The position numbers and the translations under genes are program-made. A stretch of DNA of 64,000 bases, from positions 1-64,000 of the forward strand of contig CAMCVW010000014.1 of assembly GCA_945881915.1 (NCBI GenBank), written 5' to 3'. This document shows positions 38,580 through 47,195 of the stretch, one piece after another. Each line of letters opens with the position of its first letter. Position 1 is the first letter of the stretch. Under the pieces are notes generated by a model. It searched no databases, was not told where the DNA came from, and was given only the letters and a program-made list of their open reading frames with translations. The DNA is from Thermoflexus hugenholtzii JAD2 (lineage in GTDB: Bacteria; Chloroflexota; Chloroflexia; Chloroflexales; Roseiflexaceae).

Positions 38580-39305
38580 CTATTCAGATTCGTCGCATGT
38601 ATGCTGGTTGTCTGATTCGTCCGCTTCCTGCTGGCTGGATTGCTCACTCCAGCAGCATTGAACCGCAGCGCGGACCGCACTCATGGGGTAGCCGCGGCGT
38701 AACAAAACACCACTGAGACGGCGAGTGTAGGTGATTTTGTCGAGACCGCGCAGGCGATTTGCTACTTTGCGGGCAAATTGCAACGCCTGATCTGCTTCGG
38801 CAGCGCCGATGTTGTGACTCACAGAGAGCGTGTTGATGGCATCTTTCGAGATTCCGTGTTTGGCGAGGTCGCGCTGTATTGCACTGGAGCCACGACTCGC
38901 GGTGCGCATGCGTTGTTCGACGAGGGAGGTTGCAAATGCGTCGTCGTCGATGAGTTTTGCTTCGCTCAGGCGTTGCGACACGGCTTCGATGGTGCTGGGG
39001 TCGAAGCCTTTTTGACGGAGCCGGTCTGCAAGTTCACGCCTGCTGCGTGGACGGAATTCGAGTAATCGAATCGCTGCATGTTTTGCTTGGTCGTAATTGT
39101 CAGCTGCGACGAGCCGGTCAATGTTGGATTGATCGAGGTATTGGCCCACGAAGATTCCTTCGTGAGCCAGTGTGTCGAGCGAGATGCCGATTGCAAATTC
39201 CCCGTCGATATAGAGCGAGACCCGCTGGCTCTGCCGTACTTGGGCACGAATCGCGGTGACATTCCCGGGCTGTGGTGCGGGGTTATTCTTCTTCGAAGAA
39301 TGCAT
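38580..39305 (-). CDS. recX: Regulatory protein RecX
   Basis: A 241-residue inhibitor of RecA filaments. RecX three-helix repeats are seen in [41 protein letters not shown] and [15 protein letters not shown]. The N-terminal part ([19 protein letters not shown]) is also typical. The ATG at 39305 overlaps the end of recA by 23 bases, the usual recA-recX arrangement. A longer frame up to 39710 lies inside recA. It has a Ser/Glu/Asp-rich tail. Confidence 0.92.
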   Translation of the reverse strand: MHSSKKNNPAPQPGNVTAIRAQVRQSQRVSLYIDGEFAIGISLDTLAHEGIFVGQYLDQSNIDRLVAADNYDQAKHAAIRLLEFRPRSRRELADRLRQKGFDPSTIEAVSQRLSEAKLIDDDAFATSLVEQRMRTASRGSSAIQRDLAKHGISKDAINTLSVSHNIGAAEADQALQFARKVANRLRGLDKITYTRRLSGVLLRRGYPMSAVRAAVQCCWSEQSSQQEADESDNQHTCDESE

Positions 39306-40401
39306 CGCCGTCTTCTTCGGTGGGAACGACCTTTGCTGCGCCTGTGGTGCTACGATTGAGTGCAGTTGCTTTGATTTGACGCTCGACTTCGTCGAGGAGG
39401 TGCGGATTATCGGCGAGGAACTGTTTGGCGTTTTCGCGGCCTTGGCCGAGACGGTCTTCACCGAGGTAGAACCACGCACCGCTCTTGCGGACGATTTCCA
39501 TTTCGGTGGCCATATCGAGAATGCTGCCGGGTCGCGAGATGCCTTCGTTTGCCATGATATCGAACTCGGCTTGGCGAAACGGTGGCGCGATTTTGTTTTT
39601 GACGACCTTGACGCGGACCCGGCTGCCGATGGGGTCCGTGCCGTTTTTGAGTGTCTCGATACGGCGGATGTCGAGCCGTACGGATGCGTAGAATTTGAGT
39701 GCCTGACCACCGGTGGTTGTTTCGGGGGAGCCGAACATAACGCCGATCTTCATACGCAACTGATTGAGGAAGATGACGACGGTTTTGGATTTGCTGATTG
39801 CTCCGGACAGCTTACGCAGTGCCTGACTCATGAGTCGTGCTTGCAAGCCGGGGAGCGAATCACCCATGTCTCCTTCGATTTCTGCCCGTGGGACGAGGGC
39901 TGCAACGGAGTCGATGATGATGACGTCGACGGCGTTGGAGCGTACCAGTGTCTCGCAGATTTCGAGTGCTTGTTCGCCGAAGTCGGGTTGCGACACCAAT
40001 AGTGCATCGATGTTGACGCCACAGCGAGCAGCGTATGCGGGATCGAAGGCATGCTCGGCGTCGATGAAGGCTGCGGTGCCACCCATACGTTGCGCTTCGG
40101 CGACGATATGCTGGGCGAGGGTGGTTTTGCCGCTCGATTCGGGTCCGTAGATTTCGACCACGCGACCACGCGGTACGCCGCCGGCTCCGAGGGCGATGTC
40201 AAGGGCGATTGACCCCGTTGGGATCACATCGATGGTCAGCTTGTTGCTGCCTTCGCCCATCTTCATGATGGAGCCCTTGCCATATTTGCGGTCTATTTGA
40301 CTCATCGCTGTCGCCAGCGCTTTTTCCTTTTCGGAACTGTTTGCGAGTGCCCCAGCGGTGGCTGCCTGGGCTGCGGTTTTGTCGGATGTTGCCTTTGCCA
40401 T
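39283..40401 (-). CDS. recA: Recombinase RecA
   Basis: A 372-residue strand-exchange ATPase and SOS co-protease. Motifs are [15 protein letters not shown], the Walker [14 protein letters not shown], the Walker [14 protein letters not shown], loop 2 [19 protein letters not shown] and [18 protein letters not shown]. The N-terminus has a short Ala/Thr-rich extension; the C-terminus is acidic ([11 protein letters not shown]). A consensus promoter with a LexA-type box in its spacer lies upstream. Confidence 0.98.
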   Translation of the reverse strand: MAKATSDKTAAQAATAGALANSSEKEKALATAMSQIDRKYGKGSIMKMGEGSNKLTIDVIPTGSIALDIALGAGGVPRGRVVEIYGPESSGKTTLAQHIVAEAQRMGGTAAFIDAEHAFDPAYAARCGVNIDALLVSQPDFGEQALEICETLVRSNAVDVIIIDSVAALVPRAEIEGDMGDSLPGLQARLMSQALRKLSGAISKSKTVVIFLNQLRMKIGVMFGSPETTTGGQALKFYASVRLDIRRIETLKNGTDPIGSRVRVKVVKNKIAPPFRQAEFDIMANEGISRPGSILDMATEMEIVRKSGAWFYLGEDRLGQGRENAKQFLADNPHLLDEVERQIKATALNRSTTGAAKVVPTEEDGDAFFEEE

Positions 40402-40485
40402 GTGCTCGTGCTCCTGTATAGCGGCCGGGAGGGCCTCTCGTATTTGGGACTCGGTGAATCAGTGTGGTGACTGATATCTAGGCAG

Positions 40486-40514
40486 ATTTTAGAACAAAAG
40501 TTCGACTTTGTCAA
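40486..40514 (-). promoter_or_regulatory. recA promoter with embedded SOS (LexA) box
   Basis: The minus strand reads TTGACA (40514-40509), a 17-base spacer, then TAAAAT (40491-40486). The spacer contains the palindrome GAAC-TTTT-GTTC (40503-40492), the Gram-positive LexA box pattern, so repressor binding would block polymerase. Confidence 0.82.
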
Positions 40515-40542
40515 GCCTCAATCGAGAAGCTGAAACGGCGTA

Positions 40543-40551
40543 TGGTACACT
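40543..40551 (+). promoter_or_regulatory. Extended -10 promoter of the surface module
   Basis: TGGTACACT, 41 bases before the ATG at 40593. It diverges from recA within the same 190-base region. Confidence 0.45.
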
Positions 40552-40592
40552 AGACGCTACTGTTCTTGTTCGGTCACGCGAAGGTACATACG

Positions 40593-42197
40593 ATGAATGA
40601 TAGTCTCATCGATAAGATATTACTGGGTGGAGCGGTTGTCAGTGTTTTGGCGGCTGCTGCGTTCTTCGGTGTGAGTCGGATTGATTGGGCTCCTGCATCG
40701 GTGGCAACGGAGCCTGGTACCCCGACGTTGACGGCGACTGCCGTCGGGCCGGACGCGCCAGGCACCGCGGAGCCTACGCCGGTCATGGGTCCAGATGGTG
40801 AGGTAGTGCCCACCAGTCCCGATGAAGCCACCCCCGATGCATCGAGCGAACCTGCCCCTACGGCTACCACTGTGGGCCAGCGTGCACGCATAAGCACTGA
40901 TTATCTGTTGTTGACGCCCGAGGGTGCGTCCGACACCGCAATCGATGCCGAAGAACTGCAACCGACTGACGAACCCCTGCCTACCGACGAACCGTACTTC
41001 GAGCCAACGATGGAAGTATGGCCCACAGAAGTGTTGCCCCCGCCCGACATCCTTGAGCCGACGTTGGCGGTCGATGACATCGAACAACCTACTGACATCC
41101 CGATCTATGACGACGCGACCGCTACCCCTGATGAGTTTTTGCAAGAAACCCCGACCTCGTTTGGTGAACAGCCAAATAGTCTGTACGAGACTCCTACCGC
41201 TGAAGTGTATGCAACGGCACTGCCAACGAGTACTCCACAACCGACGATGCCGCCATTAGATGTGATGAGCGGTACGGTGTCTTGGTCGGGATTGCGGGCA
41301 GTCACCAAGGATGTACTCGTCCCGAGTGGTGCACAGTTGATCGTTGAGCCCGGTACGACGCTCAAATTGTCGGCGGGGGTATCGATCTATGTCGATGGGA
41401 CGCTGCGCTTCAACGGCACAAAAGCGCAGCCTGTCTATGTGACCAATGCAAACGGTACTGCTCAGCCATGGGGTGCTGTATATGTACGTGAGGATGGCGT
41501 CCTGACGGTCAACGATACATTTGTGTGGAATGGCGGGGCCGCCGGTACATTGCTCTCGGTAGAACTCGGTACTGCACGGATCGCAGATAGTGAGATTAAA
41601 AACAATTATGGACAGATTCGCTTGACCGATGCGGTCTTTAGTCTCCAAAAAAGCACGATGCGCGACAATGACCTCTCGTTCGGCGCTATGGTCGACGCGA
41701 CCTACGCAGCCAACGGAAGCGTGCTGTTTGAGTACAGCCGCATTGGGCCAAATAGTGGTGGCAGTGGGACACTCGTCGCCGTCAATCAGACGGGTGCGGC
41801 GTCGCTCCTCCAGCTCGACGTGACGGAAACGAACCTTGTCGGCAGCAGCGGGGTGAATATGTCACTCGTCAGCAAAGGGACACTGACGGGAGCGGTGGTG
41901 TGTTCGACGTTCCACGGCGGAGATACCGCTGTGCGTGTGGATAGCACTGGTCCTTCGGTGCCTGGAATCGGCATGACCATTCGTCAGAGTGTGTTCAGCG
42001 GGCATCTTGCTGCCTATGGTCCAGCGCGGGTGGTGGTGAGCAATGTCGGAGTCGATGCACGCACCAACTGGTGGAATGCCGCGTCGGGACCGTATCATCC
42101 CAAGAATAATCCGTCAGGTAGTGGTGAAGCAAATGGGGTCAACGTGACCGCATCGGGGTGGCTGACCGAACGACCAGCGTGCGCGCCGGTACCATGA
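40593..42197 (+). CDS. Secreted or membrane-anchored protein with Pro/Thr-rich linker and parallel beta-helix domain
   Basis: A 534-residue protein. One N-terminal hydrophobic helix (about 8-26, ILLGGAVVSVLAAAAFF) acts as signal or anchor. Residues about 35-225 form a low-complexity linker rich in Pro, Thr, Glu and Asp (PTDEPLPTDEP). Residues about 230-530 show repeated short beta strands (GTTLKLSAGVSIYVDGTLRF, ADSEIKNNYGQIRL, TNLVGSSGVN) and the WWNAASGPYHPKNNPSG segment typical of right-handed parallel beta-helix proteins. No catalytic residues are evident. It is probably cell-surface exposed. AAGG lies before the ATG, and it overlaps the next gene by ATGA. Confidence 0.82.
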   Translation: MNDSLIDKILLGGAVVSVLAAAAFFGVSRIDWAPASVATEPGTPTLTATAVGPDAPGTAEPTPVMGPDGEVVPTSPDEATPDASSEPAPTATTVGQRARISTDYLLLTPEGASDTAIDAEELQPTDEPLPTDEPYFEPTMEVWPTEVLPPPDILEPTLAVDDIEQPTDIPIYDDATATPDEFLQETPTSFGEQPNSLYETPTAEVYATALPTSTPQPTMPPLDVMSGTVSWSGLRAVTKDVLVPSGAQLIVEPGTTLKLSAGVSIYVDGTLRFNGTKAQPVYVTNANGTAQPWGAVYVREDGVLTVNDTFVWNGGAAGTLLSVELGTARIADSEIKNNYGQIRLTDAVFSLQKSTMRDNDLSFGAMVDATYAANGSVLFEYSRIGPNSGGSGTLVAVNQTGAASLLQLDVTETNLVGSSGVNMSLVSKGTLTGAVVCSTFHGGDTAVRVDSTGPSVPGIGMTIRQSVFSGHLAAYGPARVVVSNVGVDARTNWWNAASGPYHPKNNPSGSGEANGVNVTASGWLTERPACAPVP

Positions 42198-43258
42198 TGC
42201 GAGGCACGAACGTTGCCAGTACCATTGCGGCGGGAATCGCCGAACGGGTCTTCCCCGGGGCGGTGCATGCCGTGGGCATGCCCGATGGGTCTGTGCGACA
42301 GCGCGCCTTTGGTTTTCACCGATATGACCAATCCGGCCTTGCCGTGACTATCGATACCTGCTATGACTGGGCGTCACTCACCAAAATCGTCTGTGCGACT
42401 GCTGCGTTGCGCCTCGTCGGGACGGGTCAGATTGGACTCAACGACGAAATAGCCCGCTATCTGCCGAGAGTTGCCCCAGTGGTGACGCTGCGACACCTCC
42501 TCACGCATACGTCGGGATTAGACATCCGCTTGTCGACTGCTGCCAAAAATGGTGCACTCGGTCTTTGGGATGCCGTGTATGCGGTACAACCGAGCGCAGT
42601 GCCGGGGACGCGCGTAGCTTATGCTAATGTCAATTCGTTGCTGTTGGGACGGGTGCTCGAGCAGATCACCGGGATGGGACTTGCAGCGCTCTTGGATGCC
42701 CTGGTGCTGGCCCCGGCTGGTATGACGCGAACGGGATTCAATCCATTGCCGCAACGCTGGGCGGACATCCCGCCGACCGAACAGGATGCACCGCGTGGGC
42801 TGGTGCAGGGAAGTGTGCACGACGAGAGTGCAGCTGCCCTGGGTGGTATCGCCGGGCACGCGGGATTGTTTGGCCCTGCGATCGATTTGGTACGCTTTGG
42901 GCAAGGCTGGCTGCAGACGCTGGCCGACGATTCGCCATGGCAGATCCCTGGCGGATTGGCACAGCTGGCGGTGACCAATCAGAGTCCTATCGGGCAATTG
43001 GGATGTGGCTTGGGGTGGATGCTGGAGCGCGAGAGTTTTATGGGGCAGGCAATGCATGTGACCGCGGCACACACGGGCTTCACGGGGCCAATCGTTGCCA
43101 TCGTGCCGGAACGGGGCTATACCTGGGCGTTGCTGAGTAATCGGACCTGGCCGGTGCGGACCACGGCGCGTCATCATGCGCTGAGCGCGCGTGTCAGTGA
43201 TACGTTGTGGCAGATGGATGATGCAGATGACGGAGTGCGCGATGAATACACACAATAG
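42194..43258 (+). CDS. Serine hydrolase, beta-lactamase class C family
   Basis: A 354-residue penicillin-binding-protein-like hydrolase. The SxxK motif is in DWASLTKIV (Ser about 64, general base Lys). The YxN motif is in VAYANVNS. HLLTHTSGL and GGIAGHAGLFGPA are family signatures. A third-motif HTGFTG lies near residue 305. No clear signal peptide is visible from this start. The ATG at 42194 (or 42197) overlaps the previous stop; a GTG at 42158 is an alternative. Function may be peptidase or esterase. Confidence 0.85.
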   Translation: MMRGTNVASTIAAGIAERVFPGAVHAVGMPDGSVRQRAFGFHRYDQSGLAVTIDTCYDWASLTKIVCATAALRLVGTGQIGLNDEIARYLPRVAPVVTLRHLLTHTSGLDIRLSTAAKNGALGLWDAVYAVQPSAVPGTRVAYANVNSLLLGRVLEQITGMGLAALLDALVLAPAGMTRTGFNPLPQRWADIPPTEQDAPRGLVQGSVHDESAAALGGIAGHAGLFGPAIDLVRFGQGWLQTLADDSPWQIPGGLAQLAVTNQSPIGQLGCGLGWMLERESFMGQAMHVTAAHTGFTGPIVAIVPERGYTWALLSNRTWPVRTTARHHALSARVSDTLWQMDDADDGVRDEYTQ

Positions 43259-44468
43259 GTGGAATATGCGGATAGTGCGACGTGCCGTGACGCTGGCGGT
43301 GTGTGCTGCGGTGCTGATGGCTTGTTCGGAGCAGACGACGGACTTGCCCTACGCAACTGGCGATTTTGCATCGGTGACGGATATTGCGCCGAGTATTGTG
43401 CAGTTGAATGCGCTGAATGAGGATTATCTCGCGGTGTCACAATGTACCGGAACGATTATCGACACGCGTGGAATCATCCTCACAAATTTCCACTGTGTTG
43501 CAGATTCGCGCACAAAAGAATTCTATAATCCAGACAAAATCCTTGAAGTCTACACCACCAAAAACTACGCGACACCCCCGCTGTTTGAGTACTACGCGCA
43601 GGTTGTTGCAACGGATTCCGATGCCGATTTGGCGGTGTTGCAGATCGTGCGACAACGCAATGGGACAACGCCATTAGCGTGTTTAGAATTGCCAGCATTG
43701 ACCATAAACACAGAACCTGCTGCGATCGAGGATGCAATACGTGCTGTGGGGTATCCTGGTTTCGGCCAATATACGTTGACGGTGACAGATGGCAAGATAG
43801 CGGGTTTGACAAAATTTGGTGCTGGATCAGTTTTGATGAATGGCTCGCACGTTGCACTCAAAACGACGACTATTATGGGACACGGAATTTCGGGAGGAGC
43901 ACTGGTCAACAGCAAAAACGAACTCATCGGAGTGCCGTTCTATAACGTTCCGGATTCAATGGGGACGCCAGGTACGTTGAATTATGCCGTCGCCATTGAT
44001 GAAGCAACGACGATTATTGACGTTGCTCGCAAAAGCCCAATACCTGGATGTGAAAATGCACCACCTGTCGAATTTGTACGTGACATAAAATCGTATCCTT
44101 CGAGTGTCCTCTATGGTCGGATAACGTTTATGCCACAACTCGGGAGATTGTTTTCTCCCGAAGATGCTACCGTGTATCTTTTTGCACCAGAATATGACGT
44201 CACTGATTTGGTTTTAGAAGAAGTCGATGCTGCCTACGCGCGTGGCGAAACGAATAGTGACGGGCAATTCAAAGTGCCATTGACGCGCAATCAGTACGAA
44301 ACAGACCTCGGGGTGGTGATTGTCTATAACGAACAAATCATCATGCGAGAAAACGGAGTTAACCTCCGCGGTCCGGAGAGCCCAGAATATGATCATATGT
44401 ATATCTATGCGCGTGGGAATGGAGATCAAGTGAGTATCGAATCGATGATTGAATCAATCGAAAAATAG
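43242..44468 (+). CDS. Trypsin-like serine protease lipoprotein
   Basis: A 408-residue protein with a lipoprotein signal (RIVRRAVTLAVCAAVLMAC; lipobox LMAC, Cys near residue 28). Residues about 60-275 form a chymotrypsin-fold domain with His in LTNFHCV, Asp in DSDADLAVLQI and Ser in GHGISGGALV. The last is a departure from the usual GNSGGP. The remaining 130 residues form an unrecognised C-terminal domain. CGGAG precedes the ATG at 43242, which overlaps the hydrolase gene by 17 bases; an ATG at 43266 with GGTGGA is also possible. It may act as an envelope quality-control protease. Confidence 0.85.
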   Translation: MNTHNRWNMRIVRRAVTLAVCAAVLMACSEQTTDLPYATGDFASVTDIAPSIVQLNALNEDYLAVSQCTGTIIDTRGIILTNFHCVADSRTKEFYNPDKILEVYTTKNYATPPLFEYYAQVVATDSDADLAVLQIVRQRNGTTPLACLELPALTINTEPAAIEDAIRAVGYPGFGQYTLTVTDGKIAGLTKFGAGSVLMNGSHVALKTTTIMGHGISGGALVNSKNELIGVPFYNVPDSMGTPGTLNYAVAIDEATTIIDVARKSPIPGCENAPPVEFVRDIKSYPSSVLYGRITFMPQLGRLFSPEDATVYLFAPEYDVTDLVLEEVDAAYARGETNSDGQFKVPLTRNQYETDLGVVIVYNEQIIMRENGVNLRGPESPEYDHMYIYARGNGDQVSIESMIESIEK

Positions 44469-44489
44469 CACAGCAGGATTTCTGCTAAT

Positions 44490-44524
44490 CGAACGCGCGG
44501 GAGGCATTGCCTTCCGCGCGTTCG
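44490..44524. terminator. Long hairpin between convergent genes
   Basis: A stem of about 16 bp (cgaacgcgcgg plus aggc, two mismatches) lies between the protease gene and mutY. There is no T-run on either side; it probably ends both transcripts. Confidence 0.6.
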
Positions 44525-44556
44525 TATGCCGATTTCATTGAGAACCGCTACATTCC

Positions 44557-45465
44557 TCAATTGGGTAAGCGAATTCCGTCTGCAGTCAACACCACCAAGC
44601 CATCTACCGCCAGTTTAGTGACGATGGTGACGAACGTTGCGTCTGTGATGGGCTCGCCATATGCGATGACCGCCTCGTAGAGGGCAGATTGACTCAGACC
44701 CGCGTTGGCAGGCACGGCGCGCAGGGCATCGATGATGCGCCCGCGGAAGTAGCGATTCGAGCCGACGAAGCGCGGAGCGGGTTTTTCGGCGACTTTTTTG
44801 AGGGAACGCACCGGCAGCGGCAGCAAGTGCTCGTCGGCAGTGCGGCGACCGGCATAGTCGGCGCATGCTACACGGACCGGACAGCGTGGGCACTGCGGCG
44901 TTTTGGCGGTGCAGATGGTTGCACCGAGCTCCATGATGGCTTGGTTGAATGCCCAGCCTTGGCCTGTGGGGATGTGCTGGTGAATAGTGTCGAGGAGCAC
45001 CGCATCGGTCGGAATGGCTGCGAGCGGATCGCTCCATAGACGCACCGCCACGCGGCGGATGTTGACATCCATGAATGCGACGTCTTGTTCATAGGCAAAA
45101 CAGGCGATGGCACCGGCGGTGTATGGTCCGAGGCCGGGGAGTGTGCGGAGTAGGGCGACATCAGCGGGGAAGACGCCGCCGTACGCTGCCAGTACTGTCT
45201 GGGCGGTTTTTTGGAGGTAGAGTGCGCGCCGATTGTAGCCCAGCCCCTGCCAGGCGGTGATGATGGCGCTGGTGGGTGCGGCGGCGAGTGCGGCCAGGTC
45301 AGGGAATTGCGCCAGAAAAGCATGGTATTTGGGAACGACGCGCTCGACCTGGGTCTGCTGGAGCATTACTTCCGAGACCAAAATGCGATACGGGTCACGG
45401 GTGTGCCGCCAGGGTAAATCGCGACCCGCATAGATAAACCAGTTGCGCAGTGTGTCGGCGAGCAT
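44557..45465 (-). CDS. mutY: A/G-specific adenine glycosylase, short form
   Basis: A 302-residue base-excision enzyme that removes adenine opposite 8-oxoguanine. The helix-hairpin-helix domain has SEVMLQQTQVERV (catalytic Glu), LPGLGPYTAGAI (Tyr where bifunctional Nth has Lys) and FMDVNIRRV (Asp). The iron-sulfur motif is C-X6-C-X2-C-X5-C (CTAKTPQCPRC..VAC). The usual C-terminal NUDIX-like domain is absent. About 90 residues there resemble a winged helix (RYFRGRIIDAL, VTKLAVDGLVVL). It lies 6 bases after the DUF1385 gene. Confidence 0.88.
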   Translation of the reverse strand: MLADTLRNWFIYAGRDLPWRHTRDPYRILVSEVMLQQTQVERVVPKYHAFLAQFPDLAALAAAPTSAIITAWQGLGYNRRALYLQKTAQTVLAAYGGVFPADVALLRTLPGLGPYTAGAIACFAYEQDVAFMDVNIRRVAVRLWSDPLAAIPTDAVLLDTIHQHIPTGQGWAFNQAIMELGATICTAKTPQCPRCPVRVACADYAGRRTADEHLLPLPVRSLKKVAEKPAPRFVGSNRYFRGRIIDALRAVPANAGLSQSALYEAVIAYGEPITDATFVTIVTKLAVDGLVVLTADGIRLPN

Positions 45466-45471
45466 GGTGAC

Positions 45472-46422
45472 CTACGCTGGTGTGGTGGGTGTGGGCATCT
45501 TGAAGCCGGCGATCGGGGCATCGACGCCCATCGTAAGGGATGCATCGTAGGCGGCCGGCAGGGCGCCGTCGGCGGCGAGCACTGGTAAGAGGGATGCAAT
45601 TGCGACCGCGCACATGTCGTCGTCGGGTTCGCGTGTGGTGAGCTGCTGGAGTGCCAAAGATGGTGCAATGAGCCAGCGCACCCAGGCGCGGTGATAGTTG
45701 GCGGCAGTCACACGCAACAGTTCGAACGACAACCCGGCGATGACGGGCACGAGCAGAATGCGTGAGATGACTTTGATGAGCAGCGTCTCGTCAGCAAACA
45801 GCGCAAAAATCGGCATACTGAGGACGACCACGACGAGCAAAAAGCTGGTTCCACAGCGGGGGTGAATGAGTGTCTGAGCGCGGACATGGGCGACGTCGAG
45901 AGGCAAACCTGCTTCGTAGGCGTTGATTGCTTTGTGCTCCGCACCGTGATAGCCATAGACGCGCTGGATGTCGGGAATGCGACCGATGAGAATCATGTAC
46001 CCGATAAAAATGACGAGTTGAAAGATGTTTTCGACCACGACTATCCACAGATTGCTGAGCCCAACATACTGCAGTGCATTTGCTAACAATAATGGCAGTG
46101 CGAAAAAGAGGCCAAAACCGAGTGCCAGTGACAATGCAACGCCACCGACAGTCTCGCCGGTGCTGGGTTGTTCGTCGCTGGGCAGATCGGCAGCGGCCGA
46201 GACATTCAGCGCGCGTACCCCGAGATTGAGTGTGTCCCACAACAGGAGGACACCGCGCAGGACGGGTAGGGCTTCGAGGGTGGAGCGCTTCTTGTCGTCG
46301 AGGGCTTCGTGGAAGGTCACAATGCTGCCGTCGCTGCGTCGGACTGCAACAGTGGCGCGGTTGCGACCGCGCATCATGACGCCTTCGATGACGGCTTGAC
46401 CGCCGTAGTTTTGTTTACTCAT
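45472..46422 (-). CDS. DUF1385 family membrane protein (YqhQ-like)
   Basis: A 316-residue protein. The N-terminal YGGQAVIEGVMMRG and the central VYGYHGAEHKAINAYEAG and HPRCGTSFLL motifs identify DUF1385. Four to five hydrophobic helices lie at about 93-115, 125-145, 200-220 and 225-245. The function is unknown. The start overlaps the upstream gene by 8 bases. Confidence 0.92.
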   Translation of the reverse strand: MSKQNYGGQAVIEGVMMRGRNRATVAVRRSDGSIVTFHEALDDKKRSTLEALPVLRGVLLLWDTLNLGVRALNVSAAADLPSDEQPSTGETVGGVALSLALGFGLFFALPLLLANALQYVGLSNLWIVVVENIFQLVIFIGYMILIGRIPDIQRVYGYHGAEHKAINAYEAGLPLDVAHVRAQTLIHPRCGTSFLLVVVVLSMPIFALFADETLLIKVISRILLVPVIAGLSFELLRVTAANYHRAWVRWLIAPSLALQQLTTREPDDDMCAVAIASLLPVLAADGALPAAYDASLTMGVDAPIAGFKMPTPTTPA

Positions 46423-46924
46423 GGGTGGGCTTTTCTATGGTATTGGGCTTTGGCTTGAGGCGTTGGCCGATGAGGGTCGTCGCAGCTTTGAAGCCTTCGA
46501 GATAACTCGATATTCTGATAGCCGGTCCGACGATTTCTTCGGTGATAATCGACACCGTGGTACTGACCGCGGCGGTAGATTTTTTGATATCGGCAGTGAC
46601 GCTTTTGGTGTTGGCCAAGACATCGTCGAGTTTGTTGCTGAGCTCTTCGAGTTTGGGTACGAGGGTGACACGGGTGCTTTTGTCAATCGCCTTGACGGCG
46701 TATAGCAGTGCAATGGCAACGAGTGCCAGCACAACGGCACCGATGAGTTGGAAGAGCGCCAGAATGATAATCGAAAAATCGCGCAACGCCTCGCGAAAGC
46801 CAGGATAGATGACTGCCAGCACCACGAGTGTAATCGTGATGAGTACCAGTATCCCGCCACCAATGAGCATATAGCGGTTCATGCCCGATGATTCGGGTTT
46901 TTGATCGATGGGGTAATCGTTCAT
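46415..46924 (-). CDS. Two-span membrane protein with helical tail (DUF948-like)
   Basis: A 169-residue protein with two membrane helices (about 19-40 and 52-76). A helical, Lys/Thr/Val-rich tail follows (LVPKLEELSNKLDDVLANTKSVTADIK) that resembles DUF948-type proteins. Function unknown. It overlaps the DUF1385 gene by 8 bases and follows the small membrane gene upstream by 12 bases; GAGGGAT precedes the ATG. Confidence 0.75.
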   Translation of the reverse strand: MNDYPIDQKPESSGMNRYMLIGGGILVLITITLVVLAVIYPGFREALRDFSIIILALFQLIGAVVLALVAIALLYAVKAIDKSTRVTLVPKLEELSNKLDDVLANTKSVTADIKKSTAAVSTTVSIITEEIVGPAIRISSYLEGFKAATTLIGQRLKPKPNTIEKPTHE

Positions 46925-46936
46925 AGTGGATCCCTC

Positions 46937-47191
46937 CTAGAGCCGCGTCGTTGCACGAATGGTCGGGTACAGCGCGAGCCACCCACCGATGCTGACTTCG
47001 ACGACGTGCACGCTACCGTAGGTCGGCAGCACTGCATGGAACGATATGCCGGTGGCATAGACGATGACGACGCCGAGCAACGTTGCTAACCAAAACACCG
47101 GCAATTGGAGCAGCGTTTTGCCCACAGAGGCATGCGCCAGCGCGGCGTGGAATGTCGTCAGAATGAGAAGTACGAGCAGAAAAGGTGGCAT
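46937..47191 (-). CDS. Small membrane protein, function unknown
   Basis: An 84-residue protein with two hydrophobic helices (about 3-20 and 29-52). I recognise no family. It begins 4 bases after the mnmA stop and ends 12 bases before the next gene, so it belongs to the same operon. Its coding nature rests on spacing and hydrophobic pattern. Confidence 0.68.
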   Translation of the reverse strand: MPPFLLVLLILTTFHAALAHASVGKTLLQLPVFWLATLLGVVIVYATGISFHAVLPTYGSVHVVEVSIGGWLALYPTIRATTRL

Positions 47192-47195
47192 GTGT

